The position numbers and the translations under genes are program-made. The notes beneath the pieces were generated by a model, which was not told the DNA's origin, searched no databases, and saw nothing but the letters and a program-made list of their open reading frames with translations. Positions 1 to 9,655 of a DNA stretch of 64,000 bases are shown piece after piece. How positions within the stretch are numbered: position 1 is the stretch's first letter; every line of letters starts with the position of its first letter. Origin of the DNA: Sulfurimonas gotlandica GD1 (GTDB taxonomy: Bacteria; Campylobacterota; Campylobacteria; Campylobacterales; Sulfurimonadaceae); NCBI RefSeq assembly GCF_000242915.1, contig NZ_AFRZ01000001.1:496001-560000 (forward strand), in the 5' to 3' direction.

Positions 1-238
1 TTATATTTAGTAAATAATTGATTAGCGTGACTAAGATAAATTTTGTTATTAACTTGTTGTCATTACTTTTAAATACAAACTTACCGAATGTTTTAAAACT
101 AAAGAACATTGCTATAACTGCTGCAATTGTCACTGCAACAGTATAATGAAAGCCTATAAAGATGAATAGAGCATACGTCAAATAAAAAAATACCGTATTT
201 ATTCCACCTATAAATAAAAATTTAAATAAATGTTTCAA
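1..238 (-). CDS. GtrA-like small membrane protein (3' end cut by window edge)
   Basis: About 79 codons are visible before the window edge. The N-terminus (KHLFKFLFIGGINTVFFYLT) and the later stretch FFSFKTFGKFVFKS are typical of the GtrA family. These are small four-helix proteins thought to help move polyprenyl-phosphate-linked sugars across the inner membrane. There is no in-frame ATG; the best start is TTG at 238, preceded by GGATAAG about 8 bases upstream and lying 18 bases after the stop of the methyltransferase gene. It ends block A's visible part and pairs logically with the GT2/GT-C genes upstream. A second GtrA gene sits at 4597. Family call is firm; its partner enzyme is unknown. 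Confidence 0.75.
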   Translation of the reverse strand, partial: MKHLFKFLFIGGINTVFFYLTYALFIFIGFHYTVAVTIAAVIAMFFSFKTFGKFVFKSNDNKLITKFILVTLINYLLNI

Positions 239-256
239 ATCTACTTATCCATGGGC

Positions 257-907
257 TTACAATTCTTCAAACGTAAATATTGCTACTTCAAATAATGGTA
301 TTGGCACAATATACTTTGGTATAAATCTTTTTTCTATTTCTTTAAAATTACTTTTCTTCAAAAAGTTTATTACATGATTTGAACTATGGTAATGGTCTTC
401 AGGTTTTTGTTTATTTACTATTTTTCTTCCTAGCTCATAAACCCAATTTTCAGTAGGAAGAGTAACCAATAAAATACCATCTTTTTTTAAAAATTTATTA
501 AAAAAGTTTATAGGTGCTTCTAAATCATAAAAATGTTCTAATACATCTGTAGCGATAATAACATCATACTTTCCATCCATTTTATATTTGTTTATATCTT
601 CATTTATCAAAGTTACATTATTAATATCGTAATGAGAAATAATATTTTTTGCTTCATCTACATCTAAATCTATTATTGACACATCATCATAATAAGATGC
701 TAATGTTTTACAGAACACTCCACTTCCTCCACCAAAATCTAAAATTTTATCAGTAGGTTTGGTATATTTTTTTAAATACTTAAATGCATATTCTAATCTT
801 TGCCAAAAGATATCTCTCGCTAAAAATAGTGGATGCGTGTATATATTTCTCTCTTTTGTTGCATCTGTTAATTCCAATAAAGTATCTCTGTCAATTCTTA
901 CTTCCAT
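257..907 (-). CDS. class I SAM-dependent methyltransferase
   Basis: A 216-residue protein with SAM-binding motif I at residues 55-65 (ILDFGGGSGVF), an acidic motif II region (SIIDLD) and a DVLEHF motif typical of methyltransferase type 11/12 folds. It has no membrane segment, so it should act in the cytoplasm, probably on a sugar or lipid-linked glycan intermediate given its neighbours. The start overlaps the end of the upstream GT-C gene by 17 bases, which indicates translational coupling in a leftward operon. The substrate cannot be read from the sequence. Confidence 0.8.
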   Translation of the reverse strand: MEVRIDRDTLLELTDATKERNIYTHPLFLARDIFWQRLEYAFKYLKKYTKPTDKILDFGGGSGVFCKTLASYYDDVSIIDLDVDEAKNIISHYDINNVTLINEDINKYKMDGKYDVIIATDVLEHFYDLEAPINFFNKFLKKDGILLVTLPTENWVYELGRKIVNKQKPEDHYHSSNHVINFLKKSNFKEIEKRFIPKYIVPIPLFEVAIFTFEEL

Positions 908-2114
908 AAATCCTCCTATATATAATTGCTATAACGTTACTTGATAGTAATATCATAAATGGCTCAAGTGGTAATCTATATCTCAATGAGGCTATAAATA
1001 CCATATGTAAAAGAGTAAAATATATGAATAAAATATATATTGCAGTAAGTCTTTTATAATATTTAGCATGAATAACAATAGAGACTAAAAATAGCGTAAA
1101 TATGCTACCATAACTAACAAGTGTAATCCATTTAAAGTACCCTTGTTTGTATTTATCCGCATTAGGGATTATATTATAAAACCTTTTAAACTTTAGTAGC
1201 ATTAATTCAAAAAACCGATCTGGGTTATTTTTGATAAATTCTATTGCTTTATACTTAAATAATTTATTCCTTTCTAATTCATCATCAATAGTACCAATAG
1301 ATGTAAACTCCTTTCTATCCACATCTACTGCCATATCACATCCTCCATACTTGTTAGCTGGATTATTACCCAAATATAATACCTTTCCACTACTTGTAGT
1401 GAATGGAACAAATTGATCAAAAATCATATAGTTTCTTATCCACCAAGGAGTCATTAAAAAAATATATATTAGTGTAGAATATAAAAAAACTTTTATAGCA
1501 GATTTTAATTCTAATTTATTAACTACAAAAAATACAGTCAATAACAGTGGAGGGAGTATTGACAATGTTCCTTTAATATATATTGATAGTAGTAAAAATA
1601 TATTTGCAAGTAAAAAACTCGTATCTATTTTAAAATCATCTTCATACCATCTATAGATAAAATAAAATGATACGATCAAAACTGTATTAAAAAATGTTTC
1701 ACTTAGTAAAAGACCTTGGTAAAATATAAAAAATGGATAGAATAATGTTATTGTGAAAGCTATTAATGCACTTAACTTATTATCAAATATTTTTAAAGAT
1801 ATTTTATATAATAAAAAAGCTTGTAGTACAAGTAATAATGGCTGAAATAGCCTTACAAAAATTATTAAATTTCTTTCATTTTCAAATAATGAATAGAATA
1901 TAGAATATATTACCGCTGTAAGAGGCATCTCCCATGCTCTATCTTTGTAATTCCAAAATTCACCACTCTCACTTAAAGTAATTGCTTCAGCAATGAATCT
2001 TGTTTCATCTCCAAAAACTGTTCCTATCGAAAAGTATATAAAGTTAACAATTATATATACAACATAAGCTAAAATAGATACAAGTGCAATATAGTTTTTA
2101 TTTAAAGGTAACAT
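891..2114 (-). CDS. GT-C family membrane glycosyltransferase (GT39/GT83-like)
   Basis: A 407-residue polytopic membrane protein with roughly ten hydrophobic segments. After the first membrane segment it carries an acidic loop, FGDETRFIAEA (residues 35-45). This resembles the DE-containing first extracytoplasmic loop of GT39/GT83 (PMT/ArnT-like) transferases, which use polyprenyl-phosphate sugars on the periplasmic side. The ATG at 2114 lies 4 bases after the stop of the next membrane gene. Three membrane transferases of this kind occur in block A next to GT2 enzymes that could make their polyprenyl-linked donors. Donor and acceptor are unknown. Confidence 0.65.
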   Translation of the reverse strand: MLPLNKNYIALVSILAYVVYIIVNFIYFSIGTVFGDETRFIAEAITLSESGEFWNYKDRAWEMPLTAVIYSIFYSLFENERNLIIFVRLFQPLLLVLQAFLLYKISLKIFDNKLSALIAFTITLFYPFFIFYQGLLLSETFFNTVLIVSFYFIYRWYEDDFKIDTSFLLANIFLLLSIYIKGTLSILPPLLLTVFFVVNKLELKSAIKVFLYSTLIYIFLMTPWWIRNYMIFDQFVPFTTSSGKVLYLGNNPANKYGGCDMAVDVDRKEFTSIGTIDDELERNKLFKYKAIEFIKNNPDRFFELMLLKFKRFYNIIPNADKYKQGYFKWITLVSYGSIFTLFLVSIVIHAKYYKRLTAIYILFIYFTLLHMVFIASLRYRLPLEPFMILLSSNVIAIIYRRIYGSKN

Positions 2115-2118
2115 AAAT

Positions 2119-3855
2119 CTATCCTTTGTAATATAAAATTATATTATGGTCCTCATATATAATTTTTGAGTCTTTTAAAACTATTATATTCTTGAATTGA
2201 TTTTTATTTAGCAAAATATAGCCCTTATAATTATTTTTACTATCTAACAATTCATCAAATCTTTTAAAAATTAAATCTTTTAAATCTTTCTCTTGTATAT
2301 TACTTCCATACTTATCTAAAGATTGATATATTTCATCTACTTGATCATTTAGAAATATGATGTACTTTAAAGGTTCATAATTTTTATGACCTTCAATGAA
2401 ACCAAAATTAATTCTATTAATATTTTCAAATGTATTTACTTTATTAATATCATGTAATAATGAAGAAAGTATATATTTATCAAGATTTCTCTCTATATCT
2501 ATTTGTATCTCTCTCCCAGAAAATGTAATATAATTATAATGATTTGTTATTGTGCTTCCTGCCATAATGAATAATGGATCTAAAGATAATACTTCTTTAG
2601 CTTTTACATAAGCAGATATATTATTATATGAATTATAAATATCTATTTGTTTTGTTAAATATGTATTTTTATTTTTTATATATGTATTAGAATAATTATA
2701 ATTAGACAATAAAAAAATAGCTGTTATTATAAAAATAATTAATGAAGCATTATTTCTGATAAACAATACTTGATACGACCAAAATATTAAAGATATCCAT
2801 TGCAATGGTTTTAGTACATATATATCAATATGCCAATTTTCTATCTTATACCCTAAAACTACATTAAAATGATAACTAACTATTCCAGCCAATAGCATAA
2901 TAATAAAAATTTTGGAGATGTTATTATTAATATTCTTATTATAAACTATATTTACAAAGTGAATAAATATAAATATTCCATTTATCAATAAAGTTTTCAC
3001 ATCTAAACTTCTATCAAAAATTAGTGTGTAAATAAAATCTGAATCATGAGAAACATATATTTTACCTAGAATGAACCATAACAAGAAAAAAAGATAGTTA
3101 AAAAATATTGCTACCAAGAATCTTTTTAAATACGACCTCTCAAAATAAAATATATATACAAGCATAAAACTTACAAATGTCAGTGTATACAATATATAGT
3201 ATGGATATGAAAAATTATTTATAAACGTAATAATTATCAAAGGAATAAGAAAAAAGTTTCTTTCTTTATAAACATAATTATATAAGATTATAAAATATGA
3301 TAAAAGTATAAATAATACTGTTGATGGAGATTCTTGTCTTGCTATTGGTGGGAGGAACCATTGATTATTCAAATCTATAAAAAGTGGTTTAATCATAATA
3401 TAAGTTGTAGGTCCATAACCAAAAGTTATGAGCATCAAAAGAGATAAAGCAATAGCAAAGTTAGTTTCAAATCTAAATACTTCTTTTGCAATATAATAAA
3501 ATAAATATAAAAGGATAAGTCCAAGTATAATATTTATAATGATAGGAAACCAATTAAATCCAAAAATAAAATATATTATAGAATTAAATAAAAATGGAAA
3601 TATATTAAAATCAATTTTTGAAAATGTTGATTCAATACCATCGTGATAATTTAAAAAACCAAGCTCTATGAATCTAGTTATTCTATTAAAATAATAAATA
3701 ACCTCATCCCATGTATGTATTCTATAATCAACAGTGTAAAATGCCAATGTTGTATCATATTGAATGTACAAAACCATATAGAATATAACTAATGACGCTA
3801 AAAAGAAGATTATTGACAATGTCAATAGAGTTTTATTTAACGTATTAAAAATCAT
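2119..3855 (-). CDS. large polytopic membrane protein, probable GT-C transferase
   Basis: A 578-residue, very hydrophobic protein with about a dozen predicted membrane segments and a soluble C-terminal tail of about 150 residues. An acidic first loop (YRIHTWDEVIYYFNRI, near residue 45) is arranged like the active-site loop of GT-C enzymes, but I recognise no clear family signature. The start overlaps the upstream methyltransferase stop by 4 bases (ATGA). Base composition is even more A/T-rich than the neighbours, as expected for a protein rich in Ile, Phe, Tyr and Asn. The function is inferred from context: a membrane step of glycan assembly or decoration. Confidence 0.45.
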   Translation of the reverse strand: MIFNTLNKTLLTLSIIFFLASLVIFYMVLYIQYDTTLAFYTVDYRIHTWDEVIYYFNRITRFIELGFLNYHDGIESTFSKIDFNIFPFLFNSIIYFIFGFNWFPIIINIILGLILLYLFYYIAKEVFRFETNFAIALSLLMLITFGYGPTTYIMIKPLFIDLNNQWFLPPIARQESPSTVLFILLSYFIILYNYVYKERNFFLIPLIIITFINNFSYPYYILYTLTFVSFMLVYIFYFERSYLKRFLVAIFFNYLFFLLWFILGKIYVSHDSDFIYTLIFDRSLDVKTLLINGIFIFIHFVNIVYNKNINNNISKIFIIMLLAGIVSYHFNVVLGYKIENWHIDIYVLKPLQWISLIFWSYQVLFIRNNASLIIFIITAIFLLSNYNYSNTYIKNKNTYLTKQIDIYNSYNNISAYVKAKEVLSLDPLFIMAGSTITNHYNYITFSGREIQIDIERNLDKYILSSLLHDINKVNTFENINRINFGFIEGHKNYEPLKYIIFLNDQVDEIYQSLDKYGSNIQEKDLKDLIFKRFDELLDSKNNYKGYILLNKNQFKNIIVLKDSKIIYEDHNIILYYKG

Positions 3856-4607
3856 TTAACATCTTTTTTTAAAACTAAAAATAAACTACTTCCAAAAGGC
3901 TTTTTCTTAAAAAATTTATTTTCAAATGAAACTATTTTGTATAATATATTATTTACAATGGAAGAAGGCATATCTATATCAGATTTAATTTCAATATTTT
4001 TTTTAGACTTTAATTGTAACCTTTGCATATACCTAACTAAAAAAATAATTGGAGATAACAAAAATGGCCAATATATCTTTTTAATAATTCTATACTTGGA
4101 ACTATCAACCATGCTTGACACCATTTTCTCATTAAATCTCTTTGTGATGCCAACAGCTTCATCGTGACTGCCACTAAATATGTCAAGTGATGGTAAATTT
4201 AGTATAATAATGCCATTATGCTTTAAAGATTTATAAAATTCATTTAAAATTAATGTTTGTTCTTCAAGAGTAAAAAAATACATTGTATCATTTGAAATTA
4301 TTACGTCATATAATTTATTAGTATATTTATATTTTTTTAAATCCATATATTCTACTTTTAAATCTTTAGATTTTGCTATTGAAATAGCTTCTTCGGAAAT
4401 ATCAAAACCTTCTAATGAATAGTTCTTATCTCTGCTAAGAAAGTGTAAAAGACCTCCTGTACCACATCCAGCATCAAGTATTGATATATTTGAGAAATAA
4501 AATTGATCTCTAATTGTAGATAAAACTAATTTGTGCAAAGATTTATACCACCAATGTTTACTTTCAACATTATTCATTTTAATATATTCTTGTTTATTAT
4601 TTACCAT
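3852..4607 (-). CDS. class I SAM-dependent methyltransferase
   Basis: About 251 residues from the preferred ATG at 4607 (MVNNKQEYIK). An in-frame ATG at 4661 would add 18 residues, MQLVLSYFINTIYLKCVK, that look unlike the family. Motif I is ILDAGCGTGGLLHFL, followed by GFDISEEAI, DVIISNDTMYF and a post-motif GIIILNLPS, giving a Methyltransf_11-type fold. The opening KHWWYKSLHK resembles methyltransferases of O-antigen clusters that begin with an HWWYR-like motif. It overlaps the GtrA gene end by 11 bases. Probable role: methylation of a glycan or its precursor; target unknown. Confidence 0.75.
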   Translation of the reverse strand: MVNNKQEYIKMNNVESKHWWYKSLHKLVLSTIRDQFYFSNISILDAGCGTGGLLHFLSRDKNYSLEGFDISEEAISIAKSKDLKVEYMDLKKYKYTNKLYDVIISNDTMYFFTLEEQTLILNEFYKSLKHNGIIILNLPSLDIFSGSHDEAVGITKRFNEKMVSSMVDSSKYRIIKKIYWPFLLSPIIFLVRYMQRLQLKSKKNIEIKSDIDMPSSIVNNILYKIVSFENKFFKKKPFGSSLFLVLKKDVK

Positions 4608-4923
4608 TTTCACACACTTTAAATATATAGTATTTATAAAATAAGAAAGAACTAATTGCAATAACTATTAGAGTAAATAGTTGTGATAGATAAGCATTGT
4701 TTTCAAAAACATCTATTAATAAATACAAAATAGCTACATTTATTAAAAAAATAAATACATTTGAAATAATTGCTTTGATTATAATTTTATGTCCTATTCT
4801 GCCATTTACATTAAATGTATATCTCTTATTTAGCATTAAGCCTAAAAATATACCTACAACATAATCAATTAACAAAGCAATAATATAATGGCTACCAAGG
4901 TATATAAATATAGAATAGATCAA
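4597..4923 (-). CDS. GtrA-like membrane protein with damaged or non-canonical start
   Basis: From TTG at 4923 this gives 108 residues with four hydrophobic helices and the GtrA-typical NKRYTF stretch. However, the reading frame stays open upstream to 4992, and the extra residues [19 protein letters not shown] are exactly what a GtrA N-terminus looks like. The real or ancestral start is therefore probably at 4980, where the codon is ATA and not ATG. The gene follows a GtrB-type GT2 gene, the usual GtrA/GtrB pairing for flipping a polyprenyl-phosphate sugar. It may be translated weakly from ATA, truncated from TTG, or non-functional. Confidence 0.7.
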   Translation of the reverse strand: MIYSIFIYLGSHYIIALLIDYVVGIFLGLMLNKRYTFNVNGRIGHKIIIKAIISNVFIFLINVAILYLLIDVFENNAYLSQLFTLIVIAISSFLFYKYYIFKVCENGK

Positions 4924-4976
4924 ATATGCAACTGAAGTATTAAAAACACCAATGATATTAAAAGTTAAAAACTTTT

Positions 4977-4992
4977 TTATAAATATTCCTTT
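4977..4992 (-). promoter_or_regulatory. Shine-Dalgarno and ATAA stop/start junction of the GtrA gene
   Basis: Read leftward, AAAGGA (4992-4987) is a strong ribosome binding site. It is followed after 6 bases by ATAA at 4980-4977. The last three bases are the TAA stop of the GT2 gene and the first three are an ATA codon in the GtrA frame. Many other junctions in this operon use ATGA in this geometry (for example at 7985, 13091, 14522, 15409). A single G-to-A change would convert ATGA to ATAA, keeping the stop and losing the start. Confidence 0.6.
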
Positions 4993-5900
4993 TTAACTAC
5001 AGCAGATGGTGTCCCATTTTGATCTAAATATTGTTTTCCAAGGTACTCCCCTATTATTCCCAAAAATACAAGCTGTATACCAGATAAGAAAAGGATAGAC
5101 ACCATCAAAGATGTCCACCCCATTGAAGTGTCTGGATGTATTAATTTTTCAATAATAAAAACAATTCCTAAAATAAAACTACAAAGCGAAATTGTTACAC
5201 CGACTACTGTTGCAATTCTTAATGGCTTTATAGAAAAATTTACAAACATGTTAAGCCATAAAGATATCAATTTACTAAGTGTATAGTTTGACTCACCCTC
5301 TTCTCTTTTACTGTGTTCTACAGTTCTAACTCCAATATTATCAGTAACTCTCAAAATAAGACCATCTATATATGGAAATGGTCCTTTATATTTTATAATC
5401 TCATCAACAACTTCTTTTTTTATTAACTTAAAGCTAGAAAGATATAAACCTTTAGGTTTATTTAATAACCAAGTTGCAACAGAGTCATTAAATTTACTAC
5501 CTAAATTTCTAAACCAATGATGTTTTTTTTCTTCATACTTCGAATAAACTACATCATAGCCCTTTTTAGATTCTTCAATTAAAGCTATTATTTCTGATGG
5601 TGGATTTTGAAAGTCATCATCAATAATTACACAATAATCGCCAGTAATATAATTTAATCCACACAATACAGCATTATGCTCACCAAAATTTTTCCTCAGT
5701 GCAATAAACTTTACAAAATCATATTTTTTTGAAATATCTACGCAAACATCTTCACTATTGTCTTTACTGCCATCATTAATTAGAATAATTTCAAGTTCAT
5801 ACTCATTAAGCTTTTCTTTTACTTCTTCAACTAATAGTGCAATTGTTGCTGCACCATTATATACAGGTATGCAAATAGAAATTTTCATTTTATCTATCAT
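4977..5900 (-). CDS. polyprenyl-phosphate glycosyltransferase, GT2 (GtrB/DPM1-like)
   Basis: A 307-residue GT2 enzyme. It has an N-terminal nucleotide-binding start [14 protein letters not shown], a catalytic DDD in [12 protein letters not shown], and two hydrophobic segments near the C-terminus. This is the GtrB/ArnC architecture that transfers a sugar from a nucleotide to undecaprenyl phosphate at the cytoplasmic face. The start is either ATG 5900 (MIDKMKIS) or ATG 5888 (MKISICI); 5888 matches the family N-terminus and avoids overlap, while 5900 has AGAGG about 12 bases upstream. It is followed directly by the GtrA-like gene. The sugar specificity is unknown. Confidence 0.85.
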   Translation of the reverse strand: MIDKMKISICIPVYNGAATIALLVEEVKEKLNEYELEIILINDGSKDNSEDVCVDISKKYDFVKFIALRKNFGEHNAVLCGLNYITGDYCVIIDDDFQNPPSEIIALIEESKKGYDVVYSKYEEKKHHWFRNLGSKFNDSVATWLLNKPKGLYLSSFKLIKKEVVDEIIKYKGPFPYIDGLILRVTDNIGVRTVEHSKREEGESNYTLSKLISLWLNMFVNFSIKPLRIATVVGVTISLCSFILGIVFIIEKLIHPDTSMGWTSLMVSILFLSGIQLVFLGIIGEYLGKQYLDQNGTPSAVVKKEYL

Positions 5901-6975
5901 AATTATTTATTACCTCTACAACTCTTTTGATATCATTTTCTGTATGATAATATGAAATTGGTAATGATAATATAGTTTCGTGTATCTCTTGTGAAATTGG
6001 AAAGTTATCTGTAATAATATTTTTCATGGCTTCTTGTTTGTGTGGAGCTACTGGGTAATGTATCTCAGTCTTAATATTATTTTGAAGTAAATATTCTTTT
6101 AACTTATCTCTTCTTTCATACCTAATTGCAAAAATATGATATACATTTTTATATCCTTCTTTTTCAATAGGTTTAACAAATCTATCATCCAAATTTTCCA
6201 TATAAATCTTCGCAAGATTTCTTTTATGATTTGTAATATCATCTAAATATTTTAACTTTACATCTAAAAAACATGCCTGCATTTCATCAAGTCTTGAATT
6301 ATAACCAACTAGTTCATTATGATATTTTTCACTACTTCCATAATTTCTTAATTTCATAATCGTATCTTTAATAATATCATCATTTGTTGTTACTGCCCCA
6401 CCATCTCCTAATGCTCCAAGATTCTTAGTAGGGTAAAAACTAAATGCTCCTATTCCAAATGTACCAACCTTCTGTCCAAAATATTCAGCACCATGTGCTT
6501 GTGCACAATCTTCTATTATTTTTAAGTTATACTTATTTGCTATTTCTAAAATTGGTTTCATATCACAAGGTTGTCCATAAAGATGAACTACCATGATCGC
6601 TTTTGTTTTATTAGTAATTTTTTCTACTATTTTTTTTGGATCTATATTATATGTTTGAATATTTGGCTCAACCAAAACGGGCTTTAATCCATTGTGAATA
6701 ATTGACAATATTGTCGCTATATAGGTATTAGAAGGAACAATTACTTCATCATTTTTTTCAAAATTAAAAGCTTTTAATGATAAAACTAAAGCATCTAACC
6801 CAGATGCAACACCAATAGTATATTTTGAACTATTAAACTTTGAAAAATTCTCTTCAAATTTCTCAACATCTTTTCCTAGTATATACCAACCACTTTCTAG
6901 CACATCATCAAATCTACTCTTATATTCTTCAAAAAAAGGCTGATTTAATTTTTTAAGATTTTCATATTCTATCAT
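5890..6975 (-). CDS. DegT/DnrJ/EryC1 family sugar aminotransferase (FdtB/QdtB-like)
   Basis: A 361-residue PLP enzyme. The PLP lysine is K184 in [17 protein letters not shown], preceded by the cofactor-contacting [13 protein letters not shown]. The [13 protein letters not shown] signature is shared with dTDP-3-keto-6-deoxyhexose 3-aminotransferases such as FdtB and QdtB. That would fit a dTDP-sugar branch from RmlA/RmlB in this same operon plus the FdtA-like cupin at 30225, but those lie in different blocks. ATG at 6975; an 83-bp gap separates it from the upstream GT2, the largest gap in block A. 3-Amino-3,6-dideoxyhexose synthesis is a reasonable inference, not proven. Confidence 0.8.
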   Translation of the reverse strand: MIEYENLKKLNQPFFEEYKSRFDDVLESGWYILGKDVEKFEENFSKFNSSKYTIGVASGLDALVLSLKAFNFEKNDEVIVPSNTYIATILSIIHNGLKPVLVEPNIQTYNIDPKKIVEKITNKTKAIMVVHLYGQPCDMKPILEIANKYNLKIIEDCAQAHGAEYFGQKVGTFGIGAFSFYPTKNLGALGDGGAVTTNDDIIKDTIMKLRNYGSSEKYHNELVGYNSRLDEMQACFLDVKLKYLDDITNHKRNLAKIYMENLDDRFVKPIEKEGYKNVYHIFAIRYERRDKLKEYLLQNNIKTEIHYPVAPHKQEAMKNIITDNFPISQEIHETILSLPISYYHTENDIKRVVEVINNYDR

Positions 6976-7058
6976 TTAATTCCTCTCATATATACTGTAT
7001 TTTTTACAATAAGCTTTAGTATTAATAATTTAAAAGTATCTTCCAATTTAATACTTTC

Positions 7059-7988
7059 CTATAAATTATTTATTATTTTATTTATATACAATTCATAACT
7101 CTCTCGATGTTGCTTTACAATAGTATCTAATATAAAACCTGTAAAAAGTGAAATTACAGATATCATCATCAAACCCGTAGATAAAATTGCTGAAGGTATT
7201 TTATTTATCAATCCGGTATTCATAAACTCTATAATAACAGGTGCTCCAGTAAGTAATGCCAATATAAAAATAAATAATGCTAAAATTGAAAAAAATGCTA
7301 ATGGTCTGTAATCTTTAAATACCCAAAGTATTGTCTTTAGTACTCTCATACCATCACTAAATGTATTTAATTTAGAAAAACTTCCTTCTGGTCTATCTCG
7401 ATATTCAATAGGTATCTCTTTTATAAGAAATTTTTTGTCTAGAGTATGGAGTGTCATTTCTGTTTCTATTTCAAAACCACCACTATTGATAGGCATTGTT
7501 TTTACAAATTTTTTACTAAATATTCTATATCCACTCATTATGTCATTTAAATTTGATCTAAACAGTTTGTTAATTAAATACTTGACTAAATGATTACCAA
7601 AATTATGTAATGCCCTTTTATTTTCATCTTTATATGTTCCATTAGAATGTCTATCACCGATTACTATGTCTGCTTCTTTATCTATGATAGGTTTGATTAA
7701 ATCATGTACAAATTCAGCTGGATATGTATCATCCCCATCAATCATTATGTAAATATCAGCATCTATATCCCTAAACATACTTCTTATTACATTACCCTTT
7801 CCCTGTCTAAACTCTTTTTTTACAACTGCACCATTTTGTCTTGCTATTTCGTAAGTTTTATCTGTTGAATTATTATCATATACATATATAATAGCTTCTG
7901 GCAATTCTTTTCTAAAATCTTCTATTACTTTAGCTACAGTTAATTCTTCATTGTAACATGGAACTAATACCGCTATCTTTTCATTCAT
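7059..7988 (-). CDS. GT2 polyprenyl-phosphate glycosyltransferase with C-terminal membrane segments
   Basis: A 309-residue protein. It has a GT2 domain (AVLVPCYNEELTVAKVI, DNNSTDKT, and catalytic IDGDDTYPAE near residue 85), SGYRIFSKKFV, and two or three hydrophobic segments from about residue 230. This is the layout of dolichyl/undecaprenyl-phosphate sugar synthases such as AglJ or DPM1-like enzymes. It overlaps the stop of the adjacent GT-C gene by 4 bases, so the pair is probably co-translated. That suggests this enzyme makes the lipid-linked donor used by that membrane transferase. Sugar identity unknown. Confidence 0.85.
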   Translation of the reverse strand: MNEKIAVLVPCYNEELTVAKVIEDFRKELPEAIIYVYDNNSTDKTYEIARQNGAVVKKEFRQGKGNVIRSMFRDIDADIYIMIDGDDTYPAEFVHDLIKPIIDKEADIVIGDRHSNGTYKDENKRALHNFGNHLVKYLINKLFRSNLNDIMSGYRIFSKKFVKTMPINSGGFEIETEMTLHTLDKKFLIKEIPIEYRDRPEGSFSKLNTFSDGMRVLKTILWVFKDYRPLAFFSILALFIFILALLTGAPVIIEFMNTGLINKIPSAILSTGLMMISVISLFTGFILDTIVKQHRESYELYINKIINNL

Positions 7989-9655
7989 TTTTTACCTACT
8001 TTATATATTTTTATTACTGGACCACTTCTTTTCATATGCTCTAATGAATAATGAAAGTTTCTAAAATCTAGTGAAAAATCACCTATCTTTTCTCTATCAT
8101 CAGGTTCTTTTTTATATGGTGCAATCTCTTGTATTTGTGTAATAGTATAGTCTTGGCTCATTTTTTCTATATATTTTTCTGTTCTTTGATGATGGTGCAC
8201 AGTATTACCAAATCTTTCATGTATAATTATTGGCTGATATCCACTTGATAAAAGTACTTCTATTAACTCTTTGGGAGAGTATCCAGCTTGTTCAACTTTC
8301 CATAATATCATACCATTCACTTGCTCATTTAAATCATATTTTAAATAAAGCTTTTCTCTTGTTGTTAAAGAATTTGGCAAGTTGTCGGCAATTATGTTTA
8401 TCCCACTTTTTGTAAGCGGCAAATAATTAAATCCTAAAGTAGAATACAATATAAAATTTTTTTCTTTATAATTTTTTTCAATCCACTCTTTTGCTAAAAC
8501 TCTAGTGTCTTTTTCATCTAAGATATTCAACCATCTAATTATATTATAAGTATTAAAAAACATATACATAGTAAATATAATTATAAATACATTTTTATGT
8601 TTATCATATAAAAAATATAAAAAATAACTGGCTAATAATAATGAGTCTACAACAAAGAAAACTGTATAGTAATTACCAAAAACACTATGAGAAGACATTA
8701 CTATCATATTTAGCAAATACGGTACTAATACTATTAATAATTTAAAATGATTTTTTTCATACCTAGAAAATATAAGTAAAAATAGAGAAGCAATAAAACT
8801 AATAAATAAAAATGTATCAAATTCTAGTTGATTATATAGATAATCTTTTATAAACTCAATTTTAATGTTAAACTTTAGATAGTCACCTCCAGCGACTGTA
8901 GCTATATTACCACCTTGACCCAAATTAGAAGACAATACTACAAATGCAATAAATACAGATAAAAATAGTATCAATTCACGAAATAATATTTTATGATTAT
9001 ATGGTTTGTACCTATAATGAAGTAGTATAAAATATACTCCTAAAAATATTAAAGTGTATGTTGTCATTATAGCTATACTAAATAATACAAAAGAAATTAG
9101 AACATATAAAATACTATTACTAACTTTATATCTATAATAAAAATAAAAACTAAAAAAAACTAAACTAAAGTCCGGAATCCAATGCTTGATATTATGTGCA
9201 TTTATAACTATCCATGGTGATAATATAGCTATTATCAAAAAAATGTAAGCCTGTGTTTTATTAATTGATTTTTCTATTACAAATTTTAAAGCAAAGAGTG
9301 AAGACAAAAAAAACAAACCACTAAAAACTCTAAGAGTTGGGATCACGGTATGATAATTATTCATAGCATAAAGTTTCAAATCAGATATAGAATTTATATC
9401 ACTATTAAATAGATATTCGAATCCCCAATAAAATATGGTTGGAATTAAATAGAAATAATGAATCCAAGCAGAATATGCGCTTTCATATGGCATAATTAAT
9501 GTCTTAAATTGAAGCATCCCATAAATATTCTTTAATTGAGTCACTTCATCTGGGTGAACGACAATTGGCATACCGTAATTACTTGCATATGTGAGGATTA
9601 TCGCTCCAAATAAAAATAAAACTATATCAATATAGTTATTTTTTATCGCTTCCAT
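7985..9655 (-). CDS. GT-C family membrane glycosyltransferase (GT39/PMT-like)
   Basis: A 556-residue protein with about ten to twelve membrane segments. After the first helix comes VVHPDEVTQLKN (HPDE at residues 34-37), which matches the acidic first loop of PMT/ArnT-type GT-C enzymes. A soluble region of about 170 residues forms the C-terminus. It lies between two GT2 polyprenyl-phosphate transferases, overlapping each (4 and 13 bases), as expected for a lipid-linked donor made and used by neighbouring genes. Likely transfers a sugar to a glycan or protein on the periplasmic side. Acceptor unknown. Confidence 0.7.
   Translation of the reverse strand: MEAIKNNYIDIVLFLFGAIILTYASNYGMPIVVHPDEVTQLKNIYGMLQFKTLIMPYESAYSAWIHYFYLIPTIFYWGFEYLFNSDINSISDLKLYAMNNYHTVIPTLRVFSGLFFLSSLFALKFVIEKSINKTQAYIFLIIAILSPWIVINAHNIKHWIPDFSLVFFSFYFYYRYKVSNSILYVLISFVLFSIAIMTTYTLIFLGVYFILLHYRYKPYNHKILFRELILFLSVFIAFVVLSSNLGQGGNIATVAGGDYLKFNIKIEFIKDYLYNQLEFDTFLFISFIASLFLLIFSRYEKNHFKLLIVLVPYLLNMIVMSSHSVFGNYYTVFFVVDSLLLASYFLYFLYDKHKNVFIIIFTMYMFFNTYNIIRWLNILDEKDTRVLAKEWIEKNYKEKNFILYSTLGFNYLPLTKSGINIIADNLPNSLTTREKLYLKYDLNEQVNGMILWKVEQAGYSPKELIEVLLSSGYQPIIIHERFGNTVHHHQRTEKYIEKMSQDYTITQIQEIAPYKKEPDDREKIGDFSLDFRNFHYSLEHMKRSGPVIKIYKVGKK

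Noticed and set aside
5522-5529. Eight-T runs in several genes (also near 3997, 35030, 41231, 46081, 52881)
   Set aside because: Such runs are expected by chance in DNA this A/T-rich and none lies at a start codon or obvious switch site.
6976-7058. Internal promoter or terminator in the 83-bp gap before the 5890 aminotransferase gene
   Set aside because: I found no hairpin with T-run and no convincing pair of -35/-10 hexamers; it is simply A/T-rich.
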